This document shows, in pieces, positions 1 to 10,620 of a stretch of 64,000 bases of DNA; the first letter of the stretch is position 1, and every line of letters starts with the position of its first letter. Origin of the DNA: Macrobrachium rosenbergii (lineage: Eukaryota > Arthropoda > Malacostraca > Decapoda > Palaemonidae); the NCBI RefSeq assembly GCF_040412425.1, contig NC_089755.1, forward strand, positions 49,742,798 to 49,806,797. Reading direction: 5' to 3'. The translations under genes and the position numbers were made by a program. Under the pieces are notes generated by a model, which saw only the letters and a program-made list of their open reading frames with translations, did not search any database and was not told the origin of the DNA.

Positions 1-1964
1 AGTAATAGAACGAAGAGAAGAAGAGGTCCTAACAAAGTTACTAGAAGGGGAAGGAGACAAATCCTACATCCCCCTAGCACTAGCCTTAGCAGGCTCAACC
101 TCTTGCTTCTTTTTCTGCCTTTTCAAAAAATCAGCCCCTCTCCGTTCACGAATACTTGACAACGGTCATTTACATTACACTCTTTTCCTCGACATTTCAT
201 ACACATCATGAGGGTCAGTGGAACTAGAATAAAGTCCTTATTCTATCATTATCATCCATATCCAAGAGAAAATTCAAGTGAAATCTACAAACCAAGTCAT
301 CAACAGAAAACAAAGCACAGATAACTCTAAACAATCTTCTATCGGAACATGCGACAGCAGTAGACTGACCGCTACACGTGTTTGTACCTATCGTTCCCCT
401 GGTGGAGGGTGGGGAAAGTAAACAGATAGAAACACATATTTACAGAAAACCAGGGAAAGTAAATGGATAAAAACAGATATTTATAGAAAACCAAGAGTTC
501 TTATTTTTTGTTTCAATCTGTCGAACTACCACTGGCGCGGAAGTAAAAGCTATACTGTATAATGGAGCGATAGGGTTCATTTCAAAAAATTTATTTTTGA
601 TGGTGTAGCTGATTGTCCTCAAATGAGCTGCCCTTATAGTCCAACTAGGGGTCTGTAAGACAGATCAATGTCAAGAACCCTCTCATAATTGGTCTAAGCT
701 GCAATCGTGCCATTGTTGAATACAGTCATAGAATGTAAATGGACTCAAACCAGTAAGACCCTCTTACACTGGCAATAGTAGCTACATGGAAGACAGCATT
801 CACTAACTCTTCCACTACTGTGGCAATACACTGGCACCTCAATCAAATCTTATCATACACTGTATACTATAAATTGATGAGACCAGCAACAAAATACTGT
901 ATACATAAATATTTTGTACTCTTGTGATTTTGGTTTTGCAAGAAAATGGTGTATGGTTATTTATTCTCATATGTTCAAGTCTACCTACAGTGTACAAGTT
1001 ATATACTGTGTCATGAACCTGCTGTACATTGTTATATTTATGCTTAAAAAGTACTTTTCTAAACCTGCAAGTGTAATTGCATGCATAGAGACCTATATGC
1101 ATCTGTAATTCGGAACGGGCAATCAAAGTAATGCAGATCACTGTAAATCTAATGGATGAAAACAATTCCTGACATGAGTTTTTTAAAAGTGATCTTGTCT
1201 TTGTAAGCACACGTTTTGAAATTCTAAGGTCTGTGGTTAAAATAAGTGTAATTACACGTGTATGTGTGCTAAAGAACAGAAAATCATTGTTAAACGAAAG
1301 CATAAAATAATTCCTAATGTGAATTTACAAAACAATGATTGGAGCAAAAGTCATTAACTTGGACAGATGCCCTGAATAACAGTCAAGAAATGAACCAAGC
1401 CACTGAGGTCTCCTTACTAAACACAGAAGGCCTGAGGCACTGGCCTTTTTCTCACACGAGGAAGGGCTCCTTGTGTTGCACGAAAGAGCCTGGATCTCCT
1501 CTCAGGAGCTCAAGGTCTCTCATGCAACAATCCAACTTACGAGAGCGCCAACAAGGACACCACTCCTCCCCCTCCCCCACACTCCTGTTTGTCCTATGGT
1601 TCCTGGTCTTTCACCCAAAACTCCCTCACTGATGGATGGAAGCGATCCAGCTGCCCACCCAAGCCCACCCAGATGCTTCTCAAAAGGAGATTCAAGCCTG
1701 GGTGGAGTTTAGAAGGGAGATCCATAAAGAGTTCTCGTAAGAGGTCTTCTGAATTTCCTGTTTTTCCTAAGTGAGGAAGAGAAAGGAGAGGATGAGGAAG
1801 AGGAGAAAGAGCTCAATGAGAAGCAGCAACAACAGATAGTGGCAATCAATGAGATATAGTTAGGAGCATCAAGTGATCACTCACCTTCTCATAAGTAATC
1901 CCCTCTTGACTGTAAGAGCAGTGGTGTACATGTGGAAGGAGAGGTTAAGGGGTGGGAAGGAATG
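1..1964. other. No recognisable gene or repeat
   Basis: AT-rich sequence with only chance-like open frames. The longest is 154 codons on the - strand at 839-1303, with no domain, splice context or start context I can support. A short glutamate-rich frame follows an acceptor-like TTTTTCCTAAG near 1770 on the + strand but ends within about 30 codons. Confidence 0.5.
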
Positions 1965-2185
1965 GATTGGAATATACAGTTTAGCCCAAAGGCCAAGCAA
2001 TGGAACCTATGAGGTCATTCATCGCTGGAAAGGAAACTGAGAGTAGGTAGGTCTGAAAGGTGTGACAGGACGAAAACCTCGCTGTTGCCCCATGAATAAC
2101 TGTTAGGAGAGGGGTGGATAAGCAAGACGGAAGAAAAATATGAATGGAGGTACAGTAAAAGAAATGAAAGGGGTTGCAGTAAAGC
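1965..2185 (-). repeat. Interspersed repeat family C, copy 1 (inverted relative to the others)
   Basis: Its reverse complement matches the copies at 32188, 51361 and 54609. Shared blocks include CCAAAGGCCAAGC, GAGGTCATTCA, GAAAACCTCG and AATGGAGGTACAGTAAAAG. No coding capacity and no obvious pol III boxes are present. The class is unknown. Confidence 0.7.
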
Positions 2186-2599
2186 TTTCCTCCTCTATTG
2201 AAACCTTCCCATGACAGCTGCAGATCCTACCCCTACAAAGGAGAAGTAAGAGCAGAGATCCATCGATACAGAGGACATGAAGAGCCTCAAAATCTTGCTC
2301 ACACCCTACAAAACTCCATTAATCACATTTACCAATGGTAAAGTAAACAAAGCACCTAAAGTAAAAACACAAGCGCAGCAAGACATCTTTACTTAAAAGA
2401 ATGTGCTTGGTGATGACGTGATCGAGGGTATTCCCTCCACTCACGCCCCTTAACGACCAAATCCAGCTCAGGCTGAGGGATACTTCTAGACAAAAGGGAA
2501 TGGTTTTTATATTTATAGGAGCAAACTAATACTTTTACATTTAAATGTCTGTAAATTTGTTGTCCATTTAAAGAAATGTATAACAATCAATACACTTAC
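2186..2599. other. Intron sequence or intergenic; no feature resolved
   Basis: This lies downstream (on the - strand) of the 2600 donor and must contain or lead to the next exon if the lysine-rich gene is real. I could not choose an acceptor with confidence. Confidence 0.4.
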
Positions 2600-3183
2600 C
2601 TGGGTCAGAGTTTTCACCTAGAGGGAGCTTCTCCTTTTTCAATTTCTTCTTGATTTTCCCCTCCGACTTTGGTCTCTTCAATGGACTTCCACTGCCTTCA
2701 CCCTGACTGTGACGGGGCACCGTGACATCTGATTTCCGAGATGGCCCAGCAACGCTGTTATCTTTTATACCATTGGTCAAATTTTCGAGAACAGGAGCTG
2801 GTAATTTTTCACATTCTTGTTTGATGAAAACTTTACCTTCTTTTGCTGCCTTGATAAATTTTCTCTTAGCTCTCTTTCTGGCATTTCGTTTGAGCCTTGT
2901 TAGCTCTTTGCACAGATAATCTGCACATTCCTTATTGAGCAGCTCACATTCTCTCAGATCTTTAGCGTCAAGTCTGTGCAGCTTGACAACAGGCAAACAC
3001 AAGTTTACATTTGTATTCCTGGAGAAGAGTCGCATCAGTTTTCGATGTGTTGTGGGGTCAAGAAGAGGTGCTTCCCCATTCTTGAGTTTTGATTTTTGAA
3101 GTTCATTACTCATTTGTTTCTCCATTTCAATAACTTCCTCTGCTCGTAGTGTTTCACCCATCTTCAGCTCACATCATCCAAAT
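2600..3183 (-). CDS. Coding exon of a basic, lysine-rich, probably nuclear protein (unrecognised, partial)
   Basis: The ATG is at 3161-3159 on the - strand. An in-frame TGA lies five codons upstream within the same exon, so this is a good start. The exon is bounded by an acceptor (ttactcctcag| at 3184) and a perfect donor (CAG|GTAAGT at 2600/2599), which leaves 187 codons and one base (phase 1). The reading frame continues into the intron only briefly, so the protein goes on in a further exon at lower coordinates that I could not identify. Residues 1-27 are charged and could form a coiled coil. There are two strongly basic clusters, residues 88-107 (LKRNARKRAKRKF) and 161-178 (LKRPK...KIKKKLKKEK), which look like nuclear localisation signals. 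The middle (residues 35-85) has LLDPTTHRKLMRLF and two CE/KEC pairs but no domain I recognise. A chromatin or nucleolar role is only a guess from composition. Confidence 0.6.
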
Positions 3184-3368
3184 CTGAGGAGTAAGAATAG
3201 ATGCAGTCATTTAAAAAATTACTGAAAACTGAAAATGAAATTCTACAAGTTTAAAAGTCAAGCACTGTATGGTGTGCCTAGTTAGCAAGACAAAAGAAAA
3301 TACTGTATAACTGGCAGTTAACATGATCAAAATTAAGGAATTGCAATTTCACCTTGCTATTCCAGTAA

Positions 3369-3849
3369 CATGGTTCATTTTCTGGATATCTTTAGGCCCA
3401 TCATGCTGTTCCACTGTTCCAAGTCCCATTTTTGGTCATTCCAAGGAAGAGCTCTGCACAGAAAAATTGTTTACTAATGGCAATTTTTGACTATATAGAT
3501 AAGGGTGTCTATGATCCAGTACATGAGAGATATTTGGACAAATATTCCGAAATAAAAAATTTGCCATCTTTTGTTCATTTTCCTTTTTTTTTATCTTCAT
3601 CCCCCAATGGGCTGATACTAAATATGGAGGATGAAAGTTGAATTAACAAAAGATGTTAAATTTCTCATCTTGGAACATTTCACAAATTATCTCGCCTGTA
3701 CTACATCAATCACATACACCCTTATCTATATTGTCAAAAACTGTCATTAATAAACAATATTTCTGTGCAAAAAGCTTCCTTGGAATGACCAAAAATGGGG
3801 CTTGGGGTGGTGGAATAGTGTGATAAAGATATCCACAGAATGAACCATG
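3369..3849. mobile_element. Foldback (MITE-like) element 1
   Basis: A long imperfect inverted repeat spans the whole interval. The left end CATGGTTCATTTTCTGGATA pairs with the right end TATCCACAGAATGAACCATG. Further in, TTTTTGGTCATTCCAAGGAA pairs with TTCCTTGGAATGACCAAAAA, and TATATAGATAAGGGTGT with its complement near 3720. Arms are roughly 240 bp and there is no transposase. No convincing target-site duplication is visible. It probably lies in the 5' intron of the - strand gene. Confidence 0.75.
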
Positions 3850-4073
3850 AAAAAACATAAGAGCCTAGTTAAAGGGGCAAGTCAGTAAGATAGTTGGGAA
3901 GCATAAGGCTATATGGAGTGTGTTAAATGGCAAGAAAGTGGGGGCACCCAGGGGGCAAAGGGACACTGCAAATCCCCTTTAGTAATACATGTGGTGCATT
4001 GACAGCACTAGCCCACTTATGGGTATAAGCTATACGGCAGGCTTGGCTTGGTTAATACCGTAAGCGCAGCCTA

Positions 4074-4632
4074 TGGTAATCCTGCAGTTTAGGGGTCAAA
4101 ATTCACTGCTTCCTTGTGTGTGTTTAAATTTTCATTAACATTTTCAATTTCTTCTTTTATCTTCTGCAGACTGAAGAATATTTGCTACAAATAATCAGCA
4201 GTTTATCTGCTTACAGAAGCAGAGATTGTAAAAAAAAAAAAAAAAAAGGGAATAAAGCTCTGCACTTCATACGAATAGTTCAGTGTGCACGCAACTGTGT
4301 TTGTAGAGTGACGCTTAGGAACCAGGTAGGAACCTGGCACGGGCTCTCACTCTTCGATAAATCTGAAAAAACGAGCAGTTTACATGCTTACAGAAGCAGA
4401 ATGATTTTCTCAAAATTCTAAGGGTCTGTATCCCCTAAGACATGTTTCTGTTCATTTACGTTCCCCCCTTTATTCCCCCATTCTTTTTTTACAATCTTTG
4501 CTTCTGTAAGCAGATAAAACTGCTCATTTTTCACCGTTTTCCACGATTCAATAAATATTTGATAAATCTGTGTGCTGATCTTGACTTTACATAATGCAGA
4601 GAATTTGGACCCCTAAACTGTAGGATTACCCA
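4074..4632. mobile_element. Foldback (MITE-like) element 2
   Basis: Terminal inverted repeats pair GGTAATCCTGCAGTTTAGGG (left) with CCCCTAAACTGTAGGATTACC (right). An inner pair, GTTTATCTGCTTACAGAAGC with its complement near 4500, repeats a CTTACAGAAGCAGA motif that also occurs at about 4388. A run of 18 A lies at about 4230. No ORF resembles a transposase. It sits only about 225 bp from element 1. Confidence 0.7.
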
Positions 4633-7156
4633 ATATGAATTCAACCAAAATTTAATCATACGGGAGACTAACTTAATGGCTATGACAACTTATGCTAACC
4701 TCTGTGGAGAAGTACACAAACTTCTAAGACCTACTGCAGGCCTAAGGAGGCTTGCCTATTGTTGACAGCAGCAACAGGAGTGACCAGGCCTAACCTCTAC
4801 TTATATCTAAAAATTCTGGTCATTCACCTACTAAACCCTGAAGTTAACGTAACCAAAGTTACGGGTACGACAACCTGGCACGTGCATAAATCAAAAGGGC
4901 ATCGGTAAACCCAGGCCTATATACTTGAGGCTGACCTCCTGACGTGTTAACGTTGATTCTAGGGTACAGTAGTGAGGGCAAGGCGTTCAAGAGTGTCTGG
5001 ACGTCGCAACGCGCTTGAGTCAAGTCAACACTGGCAACAGGAGCAGCATGACAACAACAACAAGTCCCATTGTACGCGAACTCATGTTTAATTAACGTTT
5101 GTTGTGAGGAACCTGAGGAATCAATGCGAACTCCTCCTCCTCCTCCTCCTGAGGGAAATTACTGGGGCAATCTCCCGTCAATTGCCGGCTTTTCAATTCG
5201 TGGCAAGGGCTGCAAGTACGACGAGCCACACGGAAGTTACGAACCCGAATGAAAATCGGCACCGAACCGTAATCATACGTCGTTAAATGGTAGAAGGTTT
5301 CAGTAGACATTGGCTGCTACAAGCTCCCTCGGAGGTCAACAATCGCCAGGCGAAGACAGGCAACTACTACTCCCAAAATCGCCCTTATCAAGGCTCTGCA
5401 AAGGACTAACAAGAGTTATTTGGACGTCTAAAGCAACGTACTTGTTCCTGTCTATCGCTGTCACACATGTAAACAAAGCAGAATCTCCTCTTGAAGGAGA
5501 TATCAGGTTCGAGTGTGAGCGTACTCCTTCATAAACAAGTCTTGCGCCATTTGCAAACTACTGAAGAAAACAAATGCTGCTGCTGCACAGGTTAAAACGT
5601 CCATGTTATCGTACTATTTCTTTCATAGCATCCGAGTAAGCAAGAAAATGTTCATATTAACACCGCATTTGCTTTGCATGCGTTCTTTAATGTTGTTAAT
5701 ATCAGTATCAACCAGAGAGACAGGGATCATAATAGGTGACCGCACACTACTACTACTACTGTACCTGATCAATATATCATGAGAGGCATTTCAAGGCTGT
5801 CGTTTTTGTTACCATAAATTAGTTGTTATTATTAACAATGTATTTATAAACATACTCCTAATCATTTTCACCGAGGCGAACATGATTTCCTTGACTCACT
5901 ATTGTCATAATATTACCTGTTACCAAAAGACTCAACCTGTAAGACATGGCCATCACATTGCCTCCCTGCCAAACGTAAGATAAAGTTGTGATGATTGTCT
6001 TTTGTAACAACCATTTTGATTCATTTCCTATATATTATTGGGGTTTTAATAACTTATTTAATGGGAATTTGTGTTTATTATGGTATATAAATTCTTATGA
6101 TGAATTTTTATAAGCATAATCTAATGTCAAACAATCCGTAAAGTGGAGCTTACAAAACACAATAAGATGATTAGCTCAGTAGCTCATTATATTTATGTTA
6201 TTGTTTGATTGACACGCTGCATTTAAAATATTGCAAAATGTCCCATCATTGCTAAATTAAGAAGATACAGCCTGACACTGTTCATTCTACTATCAAGATT
6301 AGTAATCCATAATCTTACATTTTATTTTTCTGATTATGACACCCATATGCTTCTCATTTTTCCAATACGATTTCTCTCCAACTGGTGAAGCTTGTGGCCC
6401 TGCCTGCAATGTTTTGTTAAAGGCAAAAACCATTCACAACTGTAATTACAAAAAAAAAACTTAATCTTCGCTACTCAGACGAGATATTGCTATTCAAATG
6501 ATAATAACGAAACAAAATGCAACTAGTAGAGTAACATAAGACTACCTGGAAATAACCATCACACTGAGGAATCTTGTCTTTCTATAAAAATAAAAAAAGA
6601 TTGCACGACTGACAAAACTAAAACATCAGCTGAACGCAAGGAACCTAACCAGTTCCCGTTAACCTGTCAAGCTCAGTGTGGATGGGATAGGTCAGGGCCG
6701 CCGCTGGATCGTAAGGGACGGTAAGGAGGGGGTTTTAACGCGGGTGGCACCACCGTCCGGCCATTTTCTTTTTGTGAGGGCAACACAGACGTTTTTAGGA
6801 TTTATAAACTAATGACAACAGTTGATGGTTCTTTATTGCATATAAAAATGTGATCTATGCATAGATATCGAGTTGCGAGGTCGTAATTTTTATATGCATA
6901 TATGTATAACAAAGGGAAAACAGAATCAAAGTAGTATTACATGAAGGTTAAATCACAATGTTGGGTTGCACTAAAGCAGTTATCGCAAATGTTTCAAGTG
7001 CCATTTAATACTCGCTGAAACTATCTTCCACCAGCATTTTGTGCAAACCCCCCCCCAAAAAAAAAAAAAAATAACTGGACATTTTGTAAGAAAGGAGTAA
7101 TATTGGTGTTTAGGACTGTAGATATATATGATGCCACAGCTCTTAGCAGGATATCT
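4633..7156. other. No recognisable gene; intronic or intergenic
   Basis: About 2.5 kb of AT-rich sequence. It holds a short (CTC)n run at about 5130-5150, a CTA trinucleotide run at about 5745 and a C/A homopolymer run near 7048-7070. The stretch 4900-5320 is less AT-rich and could hold a 5' exon of the - strand gene, but I found no decisive splice site. Confidence 0.4.
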
Positions 7157-7177
7157 ATTATCTATCTATCTATCTAT

Positions 7178-7237
<60 letters not shown>
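7157..7237. repeat. (TATC)n then (AT)n microsatellite
   Basis: Several TATC/TCTA units run into about 57 bp of uninterrupted AT. Confidence 0.95.
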
Positions 7238-7240
<3 letters not shown>

Positions 7241-8016
7241 AAAAAACAAATTTTCTCATTAATTCATATTTATGATGGACCTCGCACACATCCATTTTGG
7301 GAAAACCTTTTTACATGCAAGGTTGACTTCCATAACCTTTACTATGAAGTCCCTTAGACTGATATGAAGAGCTAAATTGCAAAGTTTACCCAGCTTCCAT
7401 AACAGCTTTAATGTATACGTCAGTGGATTTCCAGAATATAAAGTTCAAGCTTTTTTCGTGGTAACTTTTAAGTTTTATGAAATTAAACTATATGAAATGA
7501 TAGGTATTTCTCAATGTGGAAATGATGGTGCGAAAAGAATACAAAATTGTCCTTCCGATTGTTGGCGTTGAAAAGCTCTGGCCTTAGGCCGGTACGGGTT
7601 CTTGTTAGCAGCAGTTAGGAAAGGCTTCAGACAGAGGTGGAAAGTTCCCCTATTGCCTTGAGGTAGTCTGTGGCTGTACAAGGAAGAAGAAGACGGTGAA
7701 TCCTCGGCCTAGCGACAGGGATCCTAAGCGGATTAAGTTGGCCAGAGCTGTAGGCTACTTTCATCTCGCGTCCGAGTTGGAGGTTCCCAGTGAGGGCAAG
7801 ACCCTTGGAAAGCTGACAGGTGGATATTGATTTATATCGCTCCCATCGGGGCACACTGAATTCAGCACTGCTCAGACAGCTTTTTCAGGGATGCTCGAAG
7901 GAGCAAGAGAAGATGCGCTGAATGCTAGACGCAGTCGGTACATTAACTTACGTGCCCAAATCTCGTCTGTGGTATGGAGTTAGCAACTTCATCCCAAGAT
8001 GGATAGCACCTTCTGG

Positions 8017-8018
<2 letters not shown>
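7238..8018. other. No recognisable gene
   Basis: Only short shadow-length frames. The part near 7575-7860 is less AT-rich but shows no domain or repeat family that I can name. Confidence 0.4.
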
Positions 8019-8047
<29 letters not shown>

Positions 8048-8048
8048 G
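8019..8048. repeat. (CT)n microsatellite
   Basis: About 15 CT units directly abutting the end of a LINE fragment. Confidence 0.9.
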
Positions 8049-8150
8049 ACCTTCTACCCAAGCCCTCTCCACTCCTTCCTCCCCACTTATTCTTACCACA
8101 TGTCCATACCATCTCAATTTGTCTTCAAGGGCACAGAAGTGATTTGCCTT
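8049..8150 (-). pseudogene. LINE reverse-transcriptase C-terminal fragment
   Basis: On the - strand the sequence reads LEDKLRWYGHVVRISGEE followed by GVERAW, the motif found after the RT domain of many invertebrate non-LTR retrotransposons (KLRWYGHV). About 30 codons survive; the rest of the element is absent. Confidence 0.6.
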
Positions 8151-9003
8151 TAATTTCACGATTGCTGTCTGACCTGTGAGTCAAGGTGAGCCCTAGCAAG
8201 TCCCATAAAAAGAGAGCCAGCGTTCTTACTCTGTGTGCATCAGACCTTAGAGGCCTGATTCAAGCAGCAATGACTCATAATGTTATACAACATTCATGGA
8301 GGATTTTAAATTACATTTCATCGCTCATGATATGAGGAGCTACAAATAATAAAAATCAGGGTTGACCTTATTCAACTCAATCTTGTACAGGAAACACACC
8401 CTTGTTAAAGATAGAGCCAAGCCTTTTGGTACTTGTTTCGTATGTTAGTCTTATCACGAAGACAGACAGCTTCCCTGTAGCTCTGTGCACGGAAGGAAGC
8501 TAGAAGAACTTTGATAACTGTGTATAAAGGAAATATAAGATTCGTTCTGTCATCCCAAAGTCGAACCACGAACTGGAGCAGATAGCAAAACTTAGTGGGG
8601 GACAAAATTGGTATTAAATGATTGAATGAATTAGGAAACATCTCCATAATCCTAGTTTTCACTGATGAAGAAGATTCCTCCATGGAAAGCTTCAAAGGAA
8701 TATAACAACACCCATGTATGAAAAAACACACATTTACAGATGTATAGGCTACATACAAACGTATGAATGTGTACATTCGTAGACACATGTACAACTATGT
8801 CACAGATCCAGTTGTTTAAAGGTGCTTTTATACGTATATTTCAGTTGTTCCTAAACTGAAGACTGCAGCTTCAGTCGGTCCAGACTATCGATTCAATCAG
8901 CTGTTTTTTTTTTATCAGTCAGGCCCTTTAATTCTTCCCCCTGCTTACGTTTTCCCCAATCCCACGGATCGTCCGCTTTATTCAGGATTGGACACTCTTC
9001 ATT
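8151..9003. other. No recognisable gene
   Basis: AT-rich sequence with a 129-codon - strand frame (8405-8794) that shows no domain or splice context. Confidence 0.4.
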
Positions 9004-9026
9004 CTTTATTTATTTATTTACTTATT

Positions 9027-9077
<51 letters not shown>

Positions 9078-9095
9078 ATTATTATTATTATTAGC
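9004..9095. repeat. (ATTT)n/(ATT)n microsatellite
   Basis: ATTT units pass into a long ATT array with one TAATT interruption. Confidence 0.95.
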
Positions 9096-9546
9096 TTTTT
9101 CTTCTTTGCCTCTGTGCTGAACGAACGCGGGCACTGTGTTTATCCATTTACTGATATTATTTTCGTAAGTGCTCAAAGCAAGTACGATGAAGTTGTGGAG
9201 TCTTCATTACCGCTGACGTCTGTTGAATTCAGGTGAAATGGTTTTATTTTTTCCATTACCTCATAATCATTCATTTATCACCTATTCCTATAATTTTCCC
9301 TCTGAAGGCTAATTCCCCTCTGGAGCTTTCTTAGGTTTATTGTCCGCTGACTAAATATGAAATTGAAAAGATAAATAAATAAGTAAGTTTAAACGGAGTC
9401 TCACATTGGATATATTGAAGTATATATGTATATATATTATATATATTATTATTTATTTGTTTATTTTTTAAAGAATGGTTTACTACTGTGCTCCATTTTA
9501 GTCTGACTCCTGATGTATGGAATTTTCATTTTCTCTAGTTTTTACT

Positions 9547-9577
9547 CCTGAAGATGGGATTTGTATCCCGAAACGTT
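9547..9577 (+). other. CTGAAGA-hairpin-GAAACG motif (hammerhead-core-like)
   Basis: CTGAAGA is followed by a short hairpin (GGGAT, loop TTGT, ATCCC) and then GAAACGTT. This fits the CUGANGA...GAAA order of a hammerhead core. No stem III closing with a cleavable NUH is visible downstream, so a functional ribozyme is not supported. It lies about 80 bp before a hairpin element and may be part of the same PLE-type debris. Confidence 0.3.
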
Positions 9578-9654
9578 AGGTGATGGAAATAAATAAATTC
9601 GTAACTGAAAATGCCGAAGTTTCTGCTGGCCATACTGTCCCTGTTATATATATA

Positions 9655-9796
9655 AAGGCAAAAGCCACGAAGGAAATGTGAAACAACGGAGTGGTTGCTA
9701 AGGCTTTTGACACTAGCGTCTGCTAGTAAAGGACCATGTGTCGAAAGGCCTAGCAACAACTCCGTTGTTTCATTTTTTCCTTCTCGGCATTTGCCT
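9655..9796. mobile_element. TA-flanked hairpin element, copy A
   Basis: Near-perfect inverted repeat. AGGCAAAAGCC, GAAGGAAA, GAAACAACGGAGT and TTGCTA on the left pair with TAGCAA, ACTCCGTTGTTTC, TTCCTT and GGCATTTGCCT on the right. It is preceded by a short (TA)n and followed by a long one at 9860. The ends match copy B at 60432. Confidence 0.7.
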
Positions 9797-9857
9797 GTAT
9801 TTGTACATTCGTCACGTTCCATATCTTCGTGATTCAGTTATACATACACACACATGT

Positions 9858-9859
<2 letters not shown>

Positions 9860-9930
<71 letters not shown>
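9860..9930. repeat. (AT)n microsatellite
   Basis: About 71 bp of AT repeats. Confidence 0.95.
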
Positions 9931-9933
<3 letters not shown>

Positions 9934-10049
9934 TAAATAAACACATACTGTATAAGTATATGATCAAAATTTTGTCGAGGAGGCCCGCCTCCCTAACAAA
10001 GATAGATAGCTGATCTAAAGTACAGTCCTCCCCGAGAATCTTTGCAAAG

Positions 10050-10330
10050 ATGACATGTCCATCTTGTCACGTCCCCTGGGACATTCGCCCAGCTACTGTC
10101 TCACAGTCAAGGGCACAACTCAGTCATCGCAGAATGGGGGATTTTCGCCTGACACCAAGAACCCACGCGTGAGTCGTGTATGTCTAGTCCTAAGCCCGCT
10201 TGGCATATACGGATGTGAAGAAGAAGACACTGATGACGTTATACTGCACATTTTTTTATTCGTTAAAATATTTTGGGCGACTGCTGACTTAGCAAGTTGG
10301 ACCAGCTTGCTCGCTCCCGAGAACAAAGAA
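10050..10330 (-). pseudogene. LINE ORF2 3' fragment (zinc-knuckle region)
   Basis: The - strand reads RTRHTRLTRGFLVSGENPPF, then CDD, stop, VVPLTVRQ, stop, LGECPR. This is the RxGHTRLTHGFL...C..C...LTV.H.L.EC pattern at the C terminus of I/Jockey-like non-LTR retrotransposons, broken by two in-frame stops. It is a dead, 5'-truncated copy. Confidence 0.65.
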
Positions 10331-10548
10331 CGAAAATCAGAGGGAAAGCATTCTGTATTTAAAATCCGCAGTTACTACGTAGCTGCACTAAGCGAACGAG
10401 TGGTAAAAACAAAAGTCAGCAAGAAGAATCTGTCCCATGAATAATCGCTTTTTCATAATGTATGAAACCGCCATCGATTTTGCGAACAACAGGTTCCTCT
10501 TCTTCATCTTTTCCGATAAACTTTTCCTACAAATCAGTTGGGGCCTTT

Positions 10549-10550
<2 letters not shown>

Positions 10551-10618
<68 letters not shown>
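10551..10618. repeat. (CT)n microsatellite
   Basis: About 34 CT units. Confidence 0.97.

Positions 10619-10620
<2 letters not shown>

Noticed and set aside
839..1303. 154-codon - strand ORF
   Set aside because: No domain, no splice or promoter context; AT-rich composition typical of a chance frame.
1770..1860. Acidic E-rich frame after an acceptor-like site on +
   Set aside because: It ends after about 30 codons and no partner exon was found. Purine-rich sequence explains it.
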